Positions 19,201 through 27,285 of a stretch of DNA of 64,000 bases are shown in pieces. The notes below the pieces were generated by a model, which saw only the letters and a list, made by a program, of their open reading frames with translations, had not been told where the DNA came from and ran no database searches. The first letter of the stretch is position 1. Every line of letters begins with the position of its first letter. A program made the translations under genes and the position numbers. The stretch is from Streptomyces goshikiensis (GTDB lineage Bacteria > Actinomycetota > Actinomycetes > Streptomycetales > Streptomycetaceae), in contig NZ_BMVE01000003.1 of assembly GCF_014650555.1 (NCBI RefSeq), positions 248,001-312,000 of the forward strand, read 5' to 3'.

Positions 19201-20413
19201 GGCCGCCGGAACGGGATCCCTGCTCGACCCGCCCGGCGCGGCCGAGATCGGCGCGCGCCTGAGCACCCTGCGCAAGGACGCCCTCGTCTACCTCGTCCCG
19301 GCCTCCTTCCTCGGGCCCGGTACCGCCCTCGTCGTCACCGCCCGGGGCGACGTCCACGCCGTACCGCTGCCCAGGCTCACCGAGGACGCCGCCCCGCTGC
19401 GCGACTACCTGCCCGGCGCCCCCGCCGGACGCGACGTGGGGCCGGTGCCCGGCTGGGGCGGGACCGCCGCCGCCCCGGGCCCCTGGCAGTCCGGCGGGCT
19501 CCCGCTGCGCGAGCAGCTCGACCGGCTCTGCTCCTGGGCCTGGTACGCCGCCGTCCGGCCGCTGTTCGACCTGTTCACGGTGCCCGACCGGCCGGGCCGG
19601 GTGGCCCGGCTGGTGCTGCTGCCCATGGGGTCGCTGGGCGTGGTCCCCTGGCACGCCGCCTGGAGCGACGACGGCGGCGGCCGTCGCCACGCCATCGAGG
19701 AGGCGGAGATCTCGTACGCCCCCTCCGCGCGGCTGCTCTGCGAGGTCGCCGCGCGCCCGCCCGCCCCGCACACCGAGACCGCGCTGATCGTCGGCGACCC
19801 GACGGGCGACCTGCGGTACGCGGGCGAGGAGGCCGATGCCGTCCACCGCGTCTTCTACCCCGGCGGCCGCCTCCTCGGCCTGAGCACCGGGGACGGCACC
19901 CCGCAGCAGGTGGCCGACTGGCTGCGCGGGGAGGGCGACGAGGGGGCCGTACTGCACCTCGCCTGCCACGGCACGGTCGCGGAGAACCGGCCCCGCAGTT
20001 CCTACCTCTCCCTCAAGGGCGGCGAGCTGACCGCCGAGGAGGTCACCGACTCGCTCCCCGGCCGGCTCGGGCTCGTCGTCCTCGCGGCCTGCCGCAGCCA
20101 GGTCTCCGGGCGCGGGTACAACGAGGCGTACAGCCTGGCCTCGGCCTTCCTGGTGGCCGGGACCCGCTCCGTGATCGGCTCGCTGTGGCCGGTCCCGGAC
20201 GAGGCGACCTCCGTGCTGATGTTCATGACCCACCACTTCCTGCGCCGTGAACAGGAGCCGCCCGCGCGCGCGTTGCGGCGTGCGCAGCTGTGGGTGCTGG
20301 ACCCGGACCGGACGGTGCCGCCGGAATTGCCGCCGGTCCTCGCGGACCGGCTGGCGGATCTGGACCCCCGCGACCTGAGCGCCTGGGCCGGCTTCACACA
20401 CCTCGGCCAGTGA
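16277..20413 (+). CDS. Large CHAT-domain (caspase-fold) protease with helical-repeat N-terminus
   Basis: 1378 residues from GTG 16277, behind AGGGGGA. Residues about 30-1000 are helical and repeat-like (acidic, Leu/Ala-rich, TPR-style pairs). The C-terminal CHAT domain (about 1000-1370) contains LVLLPMGSLGVVPWHAAW, then VLHLACHGTV (His1231) and LVVLAACRSQ (Cys1272), followed by AYSLASAFLVAGTRSVIGSLWPVPDEAT, the standard block after the nucleophile. The His-Cys dyad is intact, so it should be an active cysteine peptidase. CHAT proteins serve in bacterial conflict and programmed-death pathways, usually cleaving a dedicated partner when a sensor fires. It converges on the caspase-like gene. Confidence 0.92.
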   Translation: MDQTQDPSRNPDREPGQEPGQEPDQGQDPPEDAAAWRAAREAVMAELAGLPAGDPYARELCGRAGELSYLLALEESAPEDLELAAEAFAHAFRPPGPGQGPGWPLRRIMYGHLLGLRHDEQPDPELLERFHDLLAEGLAELPDDPGLDEAASLARWLLAFATKARYQAAEDDRDLLDQALHRNLSALEAVEGGDTDLQVALGYLWFRHGTLGGGAPSFANSVRYLTLAVEAGGGEGSDDPALVRQARGMSLTLLGAHTLDRSVLEEARAETAAALADVRARGGTPPGWVRDAELRITFIRTVIAVHWEDEAQGALAEADLAALVTGPRDMDRLDVAQLDVFGRLLCSRGMAQQRDGLLDRGVEMLTRALDRWQPERDGKPTRAALTLGLSLNLRQDAAHETETDPERLRAVVRALRLALADEEFTGEERDHALLFLLDTQTRLPQDGPPDVSPQEINRMFNRLKGVIESGEPIDFGTDNPLLADTPEARRRWRLRVDPMLRSWEAMEEGSRAKAETAALILGSLHMIDPHGDRLGEEREAELTRVVLEHAREHEDWRGRGHTVLAMRRFGQGGLGDAARFTEAMEHFEAAREAGREDPWLEFAEQTAAGMGEQYTGVTGGFADAVERWSGMTDSLDLSPRLRLQWACQQGTAQTIVAAKRGDLPAADRHLAAVAEAVAELPREDTAWIEVWAQYETARIAREDLAHRVGAPRTRPPAGRPSAAELRARAAKYPRQGRANLLGDIATGWMRDALQPADLPRLREALALIEEAAALSKEGGEPWVRFTANAGGLYCTLAMAAPQVAGRVVERQALKDLERAIVLLRGAVDAMGGPEHRLWSFTALPLGRAYRARPQASRADREAGRRLGMDSLRGYVWAALLQSGTHDAAEAARLASENSEEVVRWCLADNALEEAVQALDACRGLVLHTATTSRSVPELLVAAGREDLAGAWRRGVGGAGADAVPTALRREALSVLAAGTGSLLDPPGAAEIGARLSTLRKDALVYLVPASFLGPGTALVVTARGDVHAVPLPRLTEDAAPLRDYLPGAPAGRDVGPVPGWGGTAAAPGPWQSGGLPLREQLDRLCSWAWYAAVRPLFDLFTVPDRPGRVARLVLLPMGSLGVVPWHAAWSDDGGGRRHAIEEAEISYAPSARLLCEVAARPPAPHTETALIVGDPTGDLRYAGEEADAVHRVFYPGGRLLGLSTGDGTPQQVADWLRGEGDEGAVLHLACHGTVAENRPRSSYLSLKGGELTAEEVTDSLPGRLGLVVLAACRSQVSGRGYNEAYSLASAFLVAGTRSVIGSLWPVPDEATSVLMFMTHHFLRREQEPPARALRRAQLWVLDPDRTVPPELPPVLADRLADLDPRDLSAWAGFTHLGQ

Positions 20414-20493
20414 CCCGGGGCGGCCCGGTGCGGCCCGGGCCGGGGGCCCGGCTTCGGGGCTCCGGCCCGCAGCCGCCGCCCGGCCCCGGGGTC
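20414..20493. terminator. Probable bidirectional terminator between the CHAT and caspase genes
   Basis: An 80-bp, almost purely G/C spacer between convergent genes, with GACCCGGGGC at the left pairing with GCCCCGGGGTC at the right (one bulge) and internal CCGGGCC/GGCCCGG pairing. Confidence 0.45.
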
Positions 20494-22386
20494 TCAGCCG
20501 GGGAACACCGTGCGCAGCGCCACCGTGCGCGTCGCCCACTGCCCCGCCGTGCCGGGGGGCACCGGGCCCACGTCCCGCCCGGCCGCCGGCCGTCCCGGCG
20601 GGGCGGTCAGCCGCAGCAGGCCGTCCCCGGGCGGGGCGGCCGGGCGCCAGGACCAGCGATTCCCGGGCACGTCCGGATCCCAGGCGTCCAAATGGAACGG
20701 CACCGTATTCAACTCGCCCTCGGCCGAGACCAGTTTGAGCCAGTCCCGGACGCTGGCCCCCGGCCCGGCCGGCCGCGACGCGGGCAGGCTCAGCCGGACG
20801 GGCGCCCCGTCCAGCGCGTACCCGGTGCCGCCGGGCCCGATGAACTGGCCGGGGAACAGCGAAGACCCGGCGCCGAAGCGGTCGTTGAGGTCCAGCAGCA
20901 CGCACCACAGCGGCCGGTGCCCGGTGTTGCGCAGCCGTACCGACACCCAGGGCTCCTGCGGGCCCACGTACTCCCGGACGATCTCCCCGTTCCCGTCCGG
21001 TACGAGCGGCGGCGCGTCCTCGTCGCCCCAGGGCAGCACCTCCACCCGGACGTGCCCGCCCAGCGGCGAGAGCCCCGCGTCGAGATCGCGGATCCGGTAC
21101 CACTGCGCCAGCCGGACCAGGCACTCCCCGAGCCGGGCCGCGTCCGCCGCCCCCGCCAGCGGGAGCGGGGCCACGTACGGCGACCCGTCGCGCCGCAGTA
21201 CGTGGGCCAGCGCGCCCCGCACCTCGACGCGGAACAGCAGCGCCGCCCGGTCGGCCTCCTCGGAGCCCTCGGCCGCCCCGCGCAGCAGCGGGGAGGCCGG
21301 CAGGGCCACGCCGCCGCCGGAGAACACCACGGCCGCCGGGGGCAGGGCGAGCGCCGACAGCGCGACCTGGTGCACCGCCCCGGGGTCCGGGGTCCAGCCG
21401 TCCGGATCGACCAGGGTGCGGTCCGCCTCCACCTCCCGGGCCCGTACGGGGCCGCCCGGCGCGGTGAACTCGGTGCCGGCCCCGCCGGTCAGCCCGTGCG
21501 CCCGGCCGCAGTCCACCTCCCAGCCGTCCGGGCCGTGCCGCAGCAGGTGCGGGCTCGGCGCCCGGGCCGCGCCGCCCAGCAGCGGCCGGTCCGCGAGCCC
21601 GCCCGGCTCGGCCGGGAACAGCACCGGGTGCTGCCCCTCCACCCGCAGCCGCACCCGCGCGTGGGCCCCGGCGAGCAGTTCCCGGCCGGTCACCGCCGGC
21701 CCGGCCCGGTGCAGGGCGCCGGCCAGGGCGTGGGAGAACACCCCGTGGACGCGCGAACCGCCGGGGCCGTCGGCGCTGTCGGCGTCGTCGGAGCCGGGGA
21801 AGGCGCACTCGTACGAGAGCTGCCCGAGCCGGCTCGCCGCCAGCAGCAGGTGCCGCGGCCGGGTGTCGGGCCCTACCGCGTCCCGCGCCGCCGGGGGCGG
21901 CCGCCAGCCGGGGCGCGGCGGCAGGTACCGGACGCGGCCCCTCTCCTGGCGGGTGGCGCCGCCGGAGAAACAGCAGTCCAGCACCGCCACCACCGAGGCG
22001 CCGCCCGCCGCCGCGCCGTCGAGCAGCGGGCCGAGCCGCTTGTCCGGCAGCGGCCCGTCGGTGCACACCAGCGCCTGGCAGCGGCCGGTGGGCTCGACCG
22101 TCAACTCCTCGGCGGTGTCCGCCGCGTACTCCGTACCGTGCCCGGAGAACCAGAACAGCGCGGTGTCACCGGGGCCGGCCCGCCCCAGGTGCGAGCGGAT
22201 CGCCTCCTCCACCGCGGCGACCGTGGCGGCCCCGTCGAGCAGGCTCAGCGCCTCCAGCCGGCCCGCCGCCCGGCGCTCCAGCGTGGCGCGAGCGCGAGCC
22301 ACGTCGTTCAGACACCCGCGCAGATCCGCCCGTCCGCCGTCGCCGTACGCGTTGATGCCCACCAACAGGGCGTAAACCTTCGCCAT
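20494..22386 (-). CDS. Caspase-like (peptidase C14) cysteine protease with C-terminal beta-rich region
   Basis: 630 residues from ATG 22386. The p20-like domain starts AKVYALLVGINAYGDGG and holds the catalytic dyad: His83 in FWFSGHGTE and Cys139 in VVAVLDCCFSG. The later HLLLAASRLGQLSYE and HGVFSHALAGAL stretches match the end of the catalytic domain. Residues about 290-630 are a separate region with Asp/Pro-rich loops and beta strands (for example YVGPQEPWVSVRLRNTGHRPLWCVLLDLNDRFG), reminiscent of the beta-rich C-terminal part of many actinobacterial caspase proteins. It is divergent from the operon at 22545 and convergent with CHAT, giving two caspase-fold proteases side by side. Confidence 0.9.
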   Translation of the reverse strand: MAKVYALLVGINAYGDGGRADLRGCLNDVARARATLERRAAGRLEALSLLDGAATVAAVEEAIRSHLGRAGPGDTALFWFSGHGTEYAADTAEELTVEPTGRCQALVCTDGPLPDKRLGPLLDGAAAGGASVVAVLDCCFSGGATRQERGRVRYLPPRPGWRPPPAARDAVGPDTRPRHLLLAASRLGQLSYECAFPGSDDADSADGPGGSRVHGVFSHALAGALHRAGPAVTGRELLAGAHARVRLRVEGQHPVLFPAEPGGLADRPLLGGAARAPSPHLLRHGPDGWEVDCGRAHGLTGGAGTEFTAPGGPVRAREVEADRTLVDPDGWTPDPGAVHQVALSALALPPAAVVFSGGGVALPASPLLRGAAEGSEEADRAALLFRVEVRGALAHVLRRDGSPYVAPLPLAGAADAARLGECLVRLAQWYRIRDLDAGLSPLGGHVRVEVLPWGDEDAPPLVPDGNGEIVREYVGPQEPWVSVRLRNTGHRPLWCVLLDLNDRFGAGSSLFPGQFIGPGGTGYALDGAPVRLSLPASRPAGPGASVRDWLKLVSAEGELNTVPFHLDAWDPDVPGNRWSWRPAAPPGDGLLRLTAPPGRPAAGRDVGPVPPGTAGQWATRTVALRTVFPG

Positions 22387-22544
22387 GGCACCAGTCTGCG
22401 GCCGCCCACCGCACCGCACTGGCCGAAAACCGGTCGGATCGCGGGCGCATCCGGGTCGCCCGTGGCTCGATTCCGTTTTACAGTCGCATGATTGACGCAA
22501 CGTCACTAGCCTGCGTGCTCCGCTCATGAAATCCGGGGGAGACC
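22387..22544. promoter_or_regulatory. Divergent promoter region between the caspase gene and the 22.5-27.2 kb operon
   Basis: It contains an A/T-richer island (GATTCCGTTTTACAGTCGCA) and TTGACG at 22492-22497 as a possible -35 for the right operon. A short inverted repeat TGACG-CAA-CGTCA (22493-22505) overlaps it. On the left, CAGACT ends six bases before the caspase ATG, compatible with a leaderless start. Coordinated control of protease and operon is plausible. Confidence 0.45.
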
Positions 22545-23039
22545 ATGGGGTACATCGAGCGTCCGCGCCGCGTCGTGCGACCGGCGCAGGACCTCCACAC
22601 CACAGCCGGACCCGAGCCGGGCCTCGCGGGCCCCGCCCGTGTCCCCGGCCGTCTGGCCGATCGTCTGCGCAACCGGTCTCCGGAGCTGCTCAAGGCCGTG
22701 TCCCGGCTCGACGCCGGCCTCGACGACACGGCGCGCCGGCAGCTCGCCGACTGGATCCGCGAGCACTACGAGGCCCAACACCACACCGCCCCGGTGGGAT
22801 ACGTGGCCAAGTGCTGGCTCGGGCCGCCGTACGTGGACCACGTCCTCGACCTGTTCGGCACGATCCTCACCCACTACACCCCCGGCGATGTGATGCCCTC
22901 GCCGTACGGCGAGGCCAGGATGCTGGCCCGCAACGCCAGTTACGCCTGCGTAGAGGTCTATTCCGACGGGCTGGTGCTGCCCGTCCTGACGAACGGGTCC
23001 GTCGTACGGCCCGGCGGACGATCGGAGAACCAGCAGTGA
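22545..23039 (+). CDS. Unknown protein opening the AAA+/membrane-protein operon
   Basis: 164 residues; family not recognised. Residues 1-50 are basic and Pro-rich. The rest looks folded: LDDTARRQLADWIREHYEAQHH, then APVGYVAKCWLGPPYVDHVLDLFGTILTHYTPGDVMP and NASYACVEVYSDGLVLPVLTNGSVV. GGGGGA sits four bases before ATG 22545, a strong site. Its stop overlaps the next start (GTGA), so it is coupled to the membrane protein. No signal peptide. Its place as first gene suggests a sensor or adaptor for the downstream proteins, but the sequence does not prove it. Confidence 0.7.
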   Translation: MGYIERPRRVVRPAQDLHTTAGPEPGLAGPARVPGRLADRLRNRSPELLKAVSRLDAGLDDTARRQLADWIREHYEAQHHTAPVGYVAKCWLGPPYVDHVLDLFGTILTHYTPGDVMPSPYGEARMLARNASYACVEVYSDGLVLPVLTNGSVVRPGGRSENQQ

Positions 23040-24808
23040 CGGAAACGGACTACGCCCTCCACCGGAAGGTCGCCGAGGTCAGCCGCCTCGTCGTCCAGGT
23101 CGCCGAACAGGTCGGCCACGTCTCCGGACAGGTCACGGCCGTCGAGGCCGGAACCCAGCAGACCCGGACCGAACTCCAGCAACTGCGCGACGAGTTCCGC
23201 GCGTTCGTCGACCAGGCCAGGCTCACGGCCGCGCTCCAGCGGGCGGAGACCAAGGTCGGCGTCATCCAGGACCAGCTCGACCACGAGTTCGGGCACCACA
23301 AGGTGGTCCGGCGCACCGCCGTCGGCATGCTCCAGGCCTTCGACATCGGCCTGGTCTCCGAGGACACCGTCCGCATGGTCGGCGACCAGCTGATGCTCCA
23401 GACCCCGCGCTACTGGCTCGCGCCCGCGCTCGTCGCGCTCGCCGCCTGGTCCGCCGACGACCCTGCGCTGTGCGAACGCGCCGTACAGGAGTCCTTCCGC
23501 CGCTCCCCGGACCGCACCTCGCTGTTCTTCGCCCTCGTCCTGCGCCGCCAGGGCCGGCACGCCGAGTCGACCCGCTGGCTGCGGCACTACCTGATGGCGC
23601 AGGACCCGGCCGCGCTCGGCCGCGAGTTCGCCGTCATCCTGGAGTCGGTCGCCCAGGGCGCGTTCGGCGCCGCCGGCCGCGGCATGCTCCGGGACACCAT
23701 GGACGAGTGGCACGAGCTCCTCGCGAGCGACGAGGGCGCCGAAGACGCCCAGATCGACCGGTGGCGCGCCGAGATCGGCGGCCTGTGCCCGCCGGTGGCC
23801 GCCGACGAGTTCCCCTTCCTGTCCCGGGTGTCACCGCAGTGGCCGCCGCTCGCCCAGGTGCTCTCCGCGGCCCGCAGCCAGCAGGCCGTCCTCGACAAGT
23901 ACACGGCGATCATGAACGCCGAACACACCCCGTCGAGCCGCATCGAGGACGCCGTCGACGACATCCTCGACCGGCTGGTCTCCGAGTACGACAACGAGGA
24001 ACTCCCCCTCCGCCGCGACCTCGCCTTCCAGCAGGCGGTCGTCGCCCACGACGGGGACACCGTCCGCGCGAAGGCCGACGCCGACGCCGACTCGGCCTCG
24101 TACGACGAGACCCTCGACTACCTGACCGTACAGAGCACCGCCGCGCTCAACCCGTCCGCGATCGGCACCTCGGAAGCCACCCGCAGGCTCGCCGTGGCCG
24201 CCTGCCGGGACTGGTTCCACCACGCCCACCAGGCGGTCTCCGCGGACTACCGCAGCGCCGTGCCCCAGGACGTGTGGGCCCGCTTCGACGCCACCTACCC
24301 CATCGGCTCGCAGAGCTTCACCCTGCCCCAGTGGGGCGGCTCCTTCCGCACCCCGCTGCCCGAACTCCAGCAGGACCTCGGCGCGCACTGGGACAAGCAC
24401 ACCGCCCCCTTCGTGGCCGCCCTCGGATACCGGTACACGAGCAAGGTGGCGGTGGCCGCACTCGTCGCCGTGATCGGCCTGTTCATCGGCAGCGCCATCG
24501 GCGGGGCCGCCACCGTCGTCATCCCGCTGCTGATCGTCGCCGGCGCGGCGATCGTCATCAACCAGGGTGCGAGCAAGGCCCGCCAGGTGCAGGAGAGCGC
24601 CCGGGTCCTGCTCGGCGAGGCCAAGCGCGACGCCCAGCACCAACTGGCCGGTGCCTCGGCCGATCTGACCACCTGGCAGCAGGCGTACGCCGGCGCCGAC
24701 GCCGTCGAAGCCGCCGTACGGGAGTTCATCGCCTCCCTGTCCACCGCGACCGAGGCCGGCTCCCCGTTCGGCGGCCGCACCGTACCCCGGGAAGGAACCC
24801 AGGCATGA
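23036..24808 (+). CDS. Coiled-coil, membrane-hairpin protein of unknown function
   Basis: 590 residues from GTG 23036. Residues about 5-90 form a coiled coil (heptad-like VAEVSRLVVQVAEQVGHVSGQ and TELQQLRDEFRAFVDQ). Residues 90-430 are helical and rich in Asp/Arg, resembling a repeat scaffold. Two adjacent hydrophobic segments at about 470-510 (VAVAALVAVIGLFIGSAIGG and VVIPLLIVAGAAIVI), split by a short Gly-rich turn, would form a membrane hairpin with both termini on the same side. Another helical stretch follows. No GTPase or ATPase motif is present. It could be the membrane-acting effector or a protease target of this cluster. Stop overlaps the next ATG (ATGA). Confidence 0.72.
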   Translation: MTETDYALHRKVAEVSRLVVQVAEQVGHVSGQVTAVEAGTQQTRTELQQLRDEFRAFVDQARLTAALQRAETKVGVIQDQLDHEFGHHKVVRRTAVGMLQAFDIGLVSEDTVRMVGDQLMLQTPRYWLAPALVALAAWSADDPALCERAVQESFRRSPDRTSLFFALVLRRQGRHAESTRWLRHYLMAQDPAALGREFAVILESVAQGAFGAAGRGMLRDTMDEWHELLASDEGAEDAQIDRWRAEIGGLCPPVAADEFPFLSRVSPQWPPLAQVLSAARSQQAVLDKYTAIMNAEHTPSSRIEDAVDDILDRLVSEYDNEELPLRRDLAFQQAVVAHDGDTVRAKADADADSASYDETLDYLTVQSTAALNPSAIGTSEATRRLAVAACRDWFHHAHQAVSADYRSAVPQDVWARFDATYPIGSQSFTLPQWGGSFRTPLPELQQDLGAHWDKHTAPFVAALGYRYTSKVAVAALVAVIGLFIGSAIGGAATVVIPLLIVAGAAIVINQGASKARQVQESARVLLGEAKRDAQHQLAGASADLTTWQQAYAGADAVEAAVREFIASLSTATEAGSPFGGRTVPREGTQA

Positions 24809-24990
24809 GCACGCACGTCCCCGAACAGGGGCCCCCGTCGCGCCGGCTGTGGGCCGCCGGCACCGGCCCCGCCGAGGAGCGCACCACCGCCCGCCTGCGC
24901 CGCGTCGTCGACGGGCTGCCCGCGTGGTCCCCGCTGCCGCCCGGCGAGCAGCTCGTCCGGCGTCCCGGCGCGAACCGGAGGGAACCCTGA
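24805..24990 (+). CDS. Small basic protein, 61 residues, translationally coupled
   Basis: It begins MSTHVPEQGPPSRRLWAAGTG and contains ERTTARLRRVVDGLPAWSPLPPG. Basic and Pro-rich, with one short amphipathic helix. The ATG overlaps the previous stop by 4 bp, and its own stop overlaps the next start, so it is wedged between two coupled genes. That arrangement is the best evidence that it is real. No family recognised. Confidence 0.6.
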   Translation: MSTHVPEQGPPSRRLWAAGTGPAEERTTARLRRVVDGLPAWSPLPPGEQLVRRPGANRREP

Positions 24991-25577
24991 ACACCCTCTG
25001 GGGCCACGGCGGCGCCTACCAGACCTGGACCGAGTACCTGACCCGCTGGGCCGAGGAGGGCGGCGCGGGCACCGCGGCGGCCGCCGCCCGGCTGCCGCGG
25101 CTGCGGCCCGAGGACTACCACCACGAGACCTGGGTCCGGCTCGTCAACCAGCTCACCGGGGCCGTCGGCCACCGCCTCCAGGCCTGGGCGGACAGCCTGA
25201 CCGCGGCGCTGGCGGAGGCCGCCGCCGACGAGTTCGCCGCGGGCCGGGCCCTGGTCCAGTCCCGCACCGGCCTCGACACCGTCCGGGCGCTGGCCTCGCA
25301 CCCCTCCCTGCCCGAGGACCTGCGCACACAGCTGCGCACCCTGGTCGACGGCCAGATCGAGAACCTCCAGCGGCAGCTGGAGGACCAGCTGACCCGCGCC
25401 GTACGCGGCGGCGCCGACCCGACGTGGGCCGAGGAGCGCCGCCGCACCCTGCGCGACAACCCGCTGACCACGGCGCCCGGGGCCACCGGGGCGGGCAGCG
25501 CCGCCCCGCCCGCCCCGGGCGGCGGCTGGTCGTACGACCCGGCCACCCCGGCCCGCCGCCGCGTCATCACCGACTGA
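24987..25577 (+). CDS. Unknown helical protein with a CTG start codon
   Basis: About 196 residues. There is no ATG, GTG or TTG near the beginning of the conserved-looking region. The best start is CTG 24987, which overlaps the preceding stop as CTGA and has GGAGGGAA just upstream. The protein begins NTLWGHGGAYQTWTEYL, followed by long helices (QLTGAVGHRLQAWADSLTAALAEAAAD and TQLRTLVDGQIENLQRQLEDQLTRAV) and a Pro/Gly tail. Unknown family; charged coiled-coil character suggests it assembles with the membrane protein two genes before it. Confidence 0.62.
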   Translation: MNTLWGHGGAYQTWTEYLTRWAEEGGAGTAAAAARLPRLRPEDYHHETWVRLVNQLTGAVGHRLQAWADSLTAALAEAAADEFAAGRALVQSRTGLDTVRALASHPSLPEDLRTQLRTLVDGQIENLQRQLEDQLTRAVRGGADPTWAEERRRTLRDNPLTTAPGATGAGSAAPPAPGGGWSYDPATPARRRVITD

Positions 25578-25599
25578 CTCATCGGAGACCCGTAGCCCC

Positions 25600-27165
25600 A
25601 TGCCCAACTACGCCGAATGCCACCGAGACCTCGACAGCTACATCTCCGCCCGGGTGCCGGTCATCTGCATGCGCACCATCGAACAGCAGCGCGCCCTGCG
25701 GCTCGTCCGCACGGCCGCCACCCACGCGCGGCGCGGCAACATGCCGTTCTGGATCTACACCCGGGCCACCGGACTGCGGGACCTGCGCACCAACGCCCCG
25801 CTGATGGACGACCGTTCGCTCACCGGGGCGATGGAGTACGCGGCCGGCCAGTTCACCGCCCGCCCCAACGCCACCCTCGTCCTCGTCGAACCCGACGACC
25901 TCGACGCCGACACCCCGCTGACCCGGCACATCGCCGAACTGGCCCGGCTCGCCGACACCAACATGGGCAGCATCATCCTGATCACCGACAGCCCGGTGTG
26001 GAGCGGCCTCCAGCGCCTCGGGATGAGCCTCCAGCTGGAGCCGCCGGACGCCGACGAGATGTACGCGACCCTCTCCGCCTTCCTCGACGACCACCGGGGC
26101 CACATCCCGATCGCCTGGGACGAGCAGGACATCCGGCGCGCCTCCGAGTTCCTCGTGGGCGTCACCGAGGGCGAGGCGATCAACCTGATGGCGACCGTCG
26201 CCGCCAAGGGCTCGGTGGACGAGGGGGACGTCCTCGTCCTCGCCCAGTCCAAGGACCGCATCTTCAACGACCTGACCGGACTCCAGAAGGTGCCGCTGAA
26301 GGCCGCCGACTACGCGGTCGGCGGGCTCTCCAACCTCCGCGACTGGCTCCGGCGCCGGGGCCGCCTGCTCCAGGCCGACCTGCGCGCCACCGACCTGCGG
26401 CCGCCGCGCGGGGTACTGCTCGTCGGCGTCCCCGGCTGCGGCAAGTCGCTGTCCGCGAAGGCCATCGCCGCGCAGTGGCAACTGCCGCTGTACCGGCTCG
26501 ACATGGGCTCCATCCACGGCAAATACCTCGGCGAGTCCGAGGGCCGCTTCCGGGAGGCCCTGGAGACGGCCGACCGGGTCGCGCCCTGCGTCCTGTGGAT
26601 CGACGAGATCGAGAAGGGCCTGGCCGGGGCGGGGGACGGCACGGGGGTCCCGCAGCGGATCATCGGCCAGTTCCTCTTCTGGCTCCAGGAGTCCCAGTCG
26701 CGCTCCTTCGTCGTGGCCACGGCCAACGACGTCCGCAGCCTGCCGCCGGAGCTGCTGCGCAAGGGCCGCTTCGACGAGCTGTTCTTCGTGGACCTGCCCG
26801 ACGCCCAGGACCGCGAGGAGATCATCGGGATCTACTACCGGCGCTACCTGAAGGCCGACCCCGATCCCGAACAGCTGGCCCGCCTCGTCGACCTGTCCGA
26901 GGGGTTCGCCGGCTCCGACATCGAGGCGGCCCTCCACGACGTCGGCGCGGAGGTCTACCTCGGAGGGGGTACGGAGAACCTCAGGCCCGCCTTCGTCCTC
27001 GACACCTTCGCCAACACGGTCCCGCTCAGCCGCAACAACCCGGAGCAGATCGAGGAGATCCGCGCCTGGGGCCGCGAGCGCGCCGTCCCGGCCGGCCGCT
27101 TCACGGCCACCACCGCCCAGGGCCCGGCGGCCCCGGCCCGCCGCATCGTCTTCCTGGACGACTGA
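25600..27165 (+). CDS. Ycf46-type AAA+ ATPase
   Basis: 521 residues. The AAA+ core: Walker A GVPGCGKS (Lys282), IHGKYLGESEGRFREAL, Walker B VLWIDEIEKG (Asp335-Glu336), sensor region FVVATANDV and arginine finger in RKGRFDELF (Arg390). Residues 1-250 form the N-terminal domain typical of the Ycf46 family, including MRTIEQQRAL and a helicase-like LVLVEPDDLD. Close relatives are cytosolic hexameric remodellers, found in cyanobacteria, chloroplasts and some actinobacteria; their substrates are largely unknown. It ends the coupled 22.5-27.2 kb operon (22 nt after the previous stop, with CGGAGA upstream) and probably powers assembly or disassembly of those proteins. Confidence 0.9.
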   Translation: MPNYAECHRDLDSYISARVPVICMRTIEQQRALRLVRTAATHARRGNMPFWIYTRATGLRDLRTNAPLMDDRSLTGAMEYAAGQFTARPNATLVLVEPDDLDADTPLTRHIAELARLADTNMGSIILITDSPVWSGLQRLGMSLQLEPPDADEMYATLSAFLDDHRGHIPIAWDEQDIRRASEFLVGVTEGEAINLMATVAAKGSVDEGDVLVLAQSKDRIFNDLTGLQKVPLKAADYAVGGLSNLRDWLRRRGRLLQADLRATDLRPPRGVLLVGVPGCGKSLSAKAIAAQWQLPLYRLDMGSIHGKYLGESEGRFREALETADRVAPCVLWIDEIEKGLAGAGDGTGVPQRIIGQFLFWLQESQSRSFVVATANDVRSLPPELLRKGRFDELFFVDLPDAQDREEIIGIYYRRYLKADPDPEQLARLVDLSEGFAGSDIEAALHDVGAEVYLGGGTENLRPAFVLDTFANTVPLSRNNPEQIEEIRAWGRERAVPAGRFTATTAQGPAAPARRIVFLDD

Positions 27166-27210
27166 CGACCGGGGACGGGCCGACCGGGGACGGGCCGACC
27201 GGGGACACGC
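27166..27210. repeat. Three tandem 15-bp repeats
   Basis: Units at 27166-27180, 27181-27195 and 27196-27210. The first two are identical (CGACCGGGGACGGGC); the third ends ACACGC. They start at the base after the AAA+ stop codon. Possibly a slippage product or a protein-binding array before nadE. Confidence 0.8.
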
Positions 27211-27285
27211 CGGCCGGGGGGCTTCGACTAGGGTCGGTGGGAAGCACAGCACACCGTGCACCACCATCGACCACGAGGAGCAGCC

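Noticed and set aside
14732..22066. Very long open frame antisense to the CHAT and RES genes
   Set aside because: It is a mirror frame produced by GC-biased third positions; the product is Arg/Gly/Pro low complexity and the sense strand carries motif-bearing genes.
23036..24808. Gasdermin-like pore former as the protease target
   Set aside because: The protein has a coiled coil and a two-helix membrane hairpin, not the beta-rich gasdermin N-domain; only a generic membrane role can be claimed.
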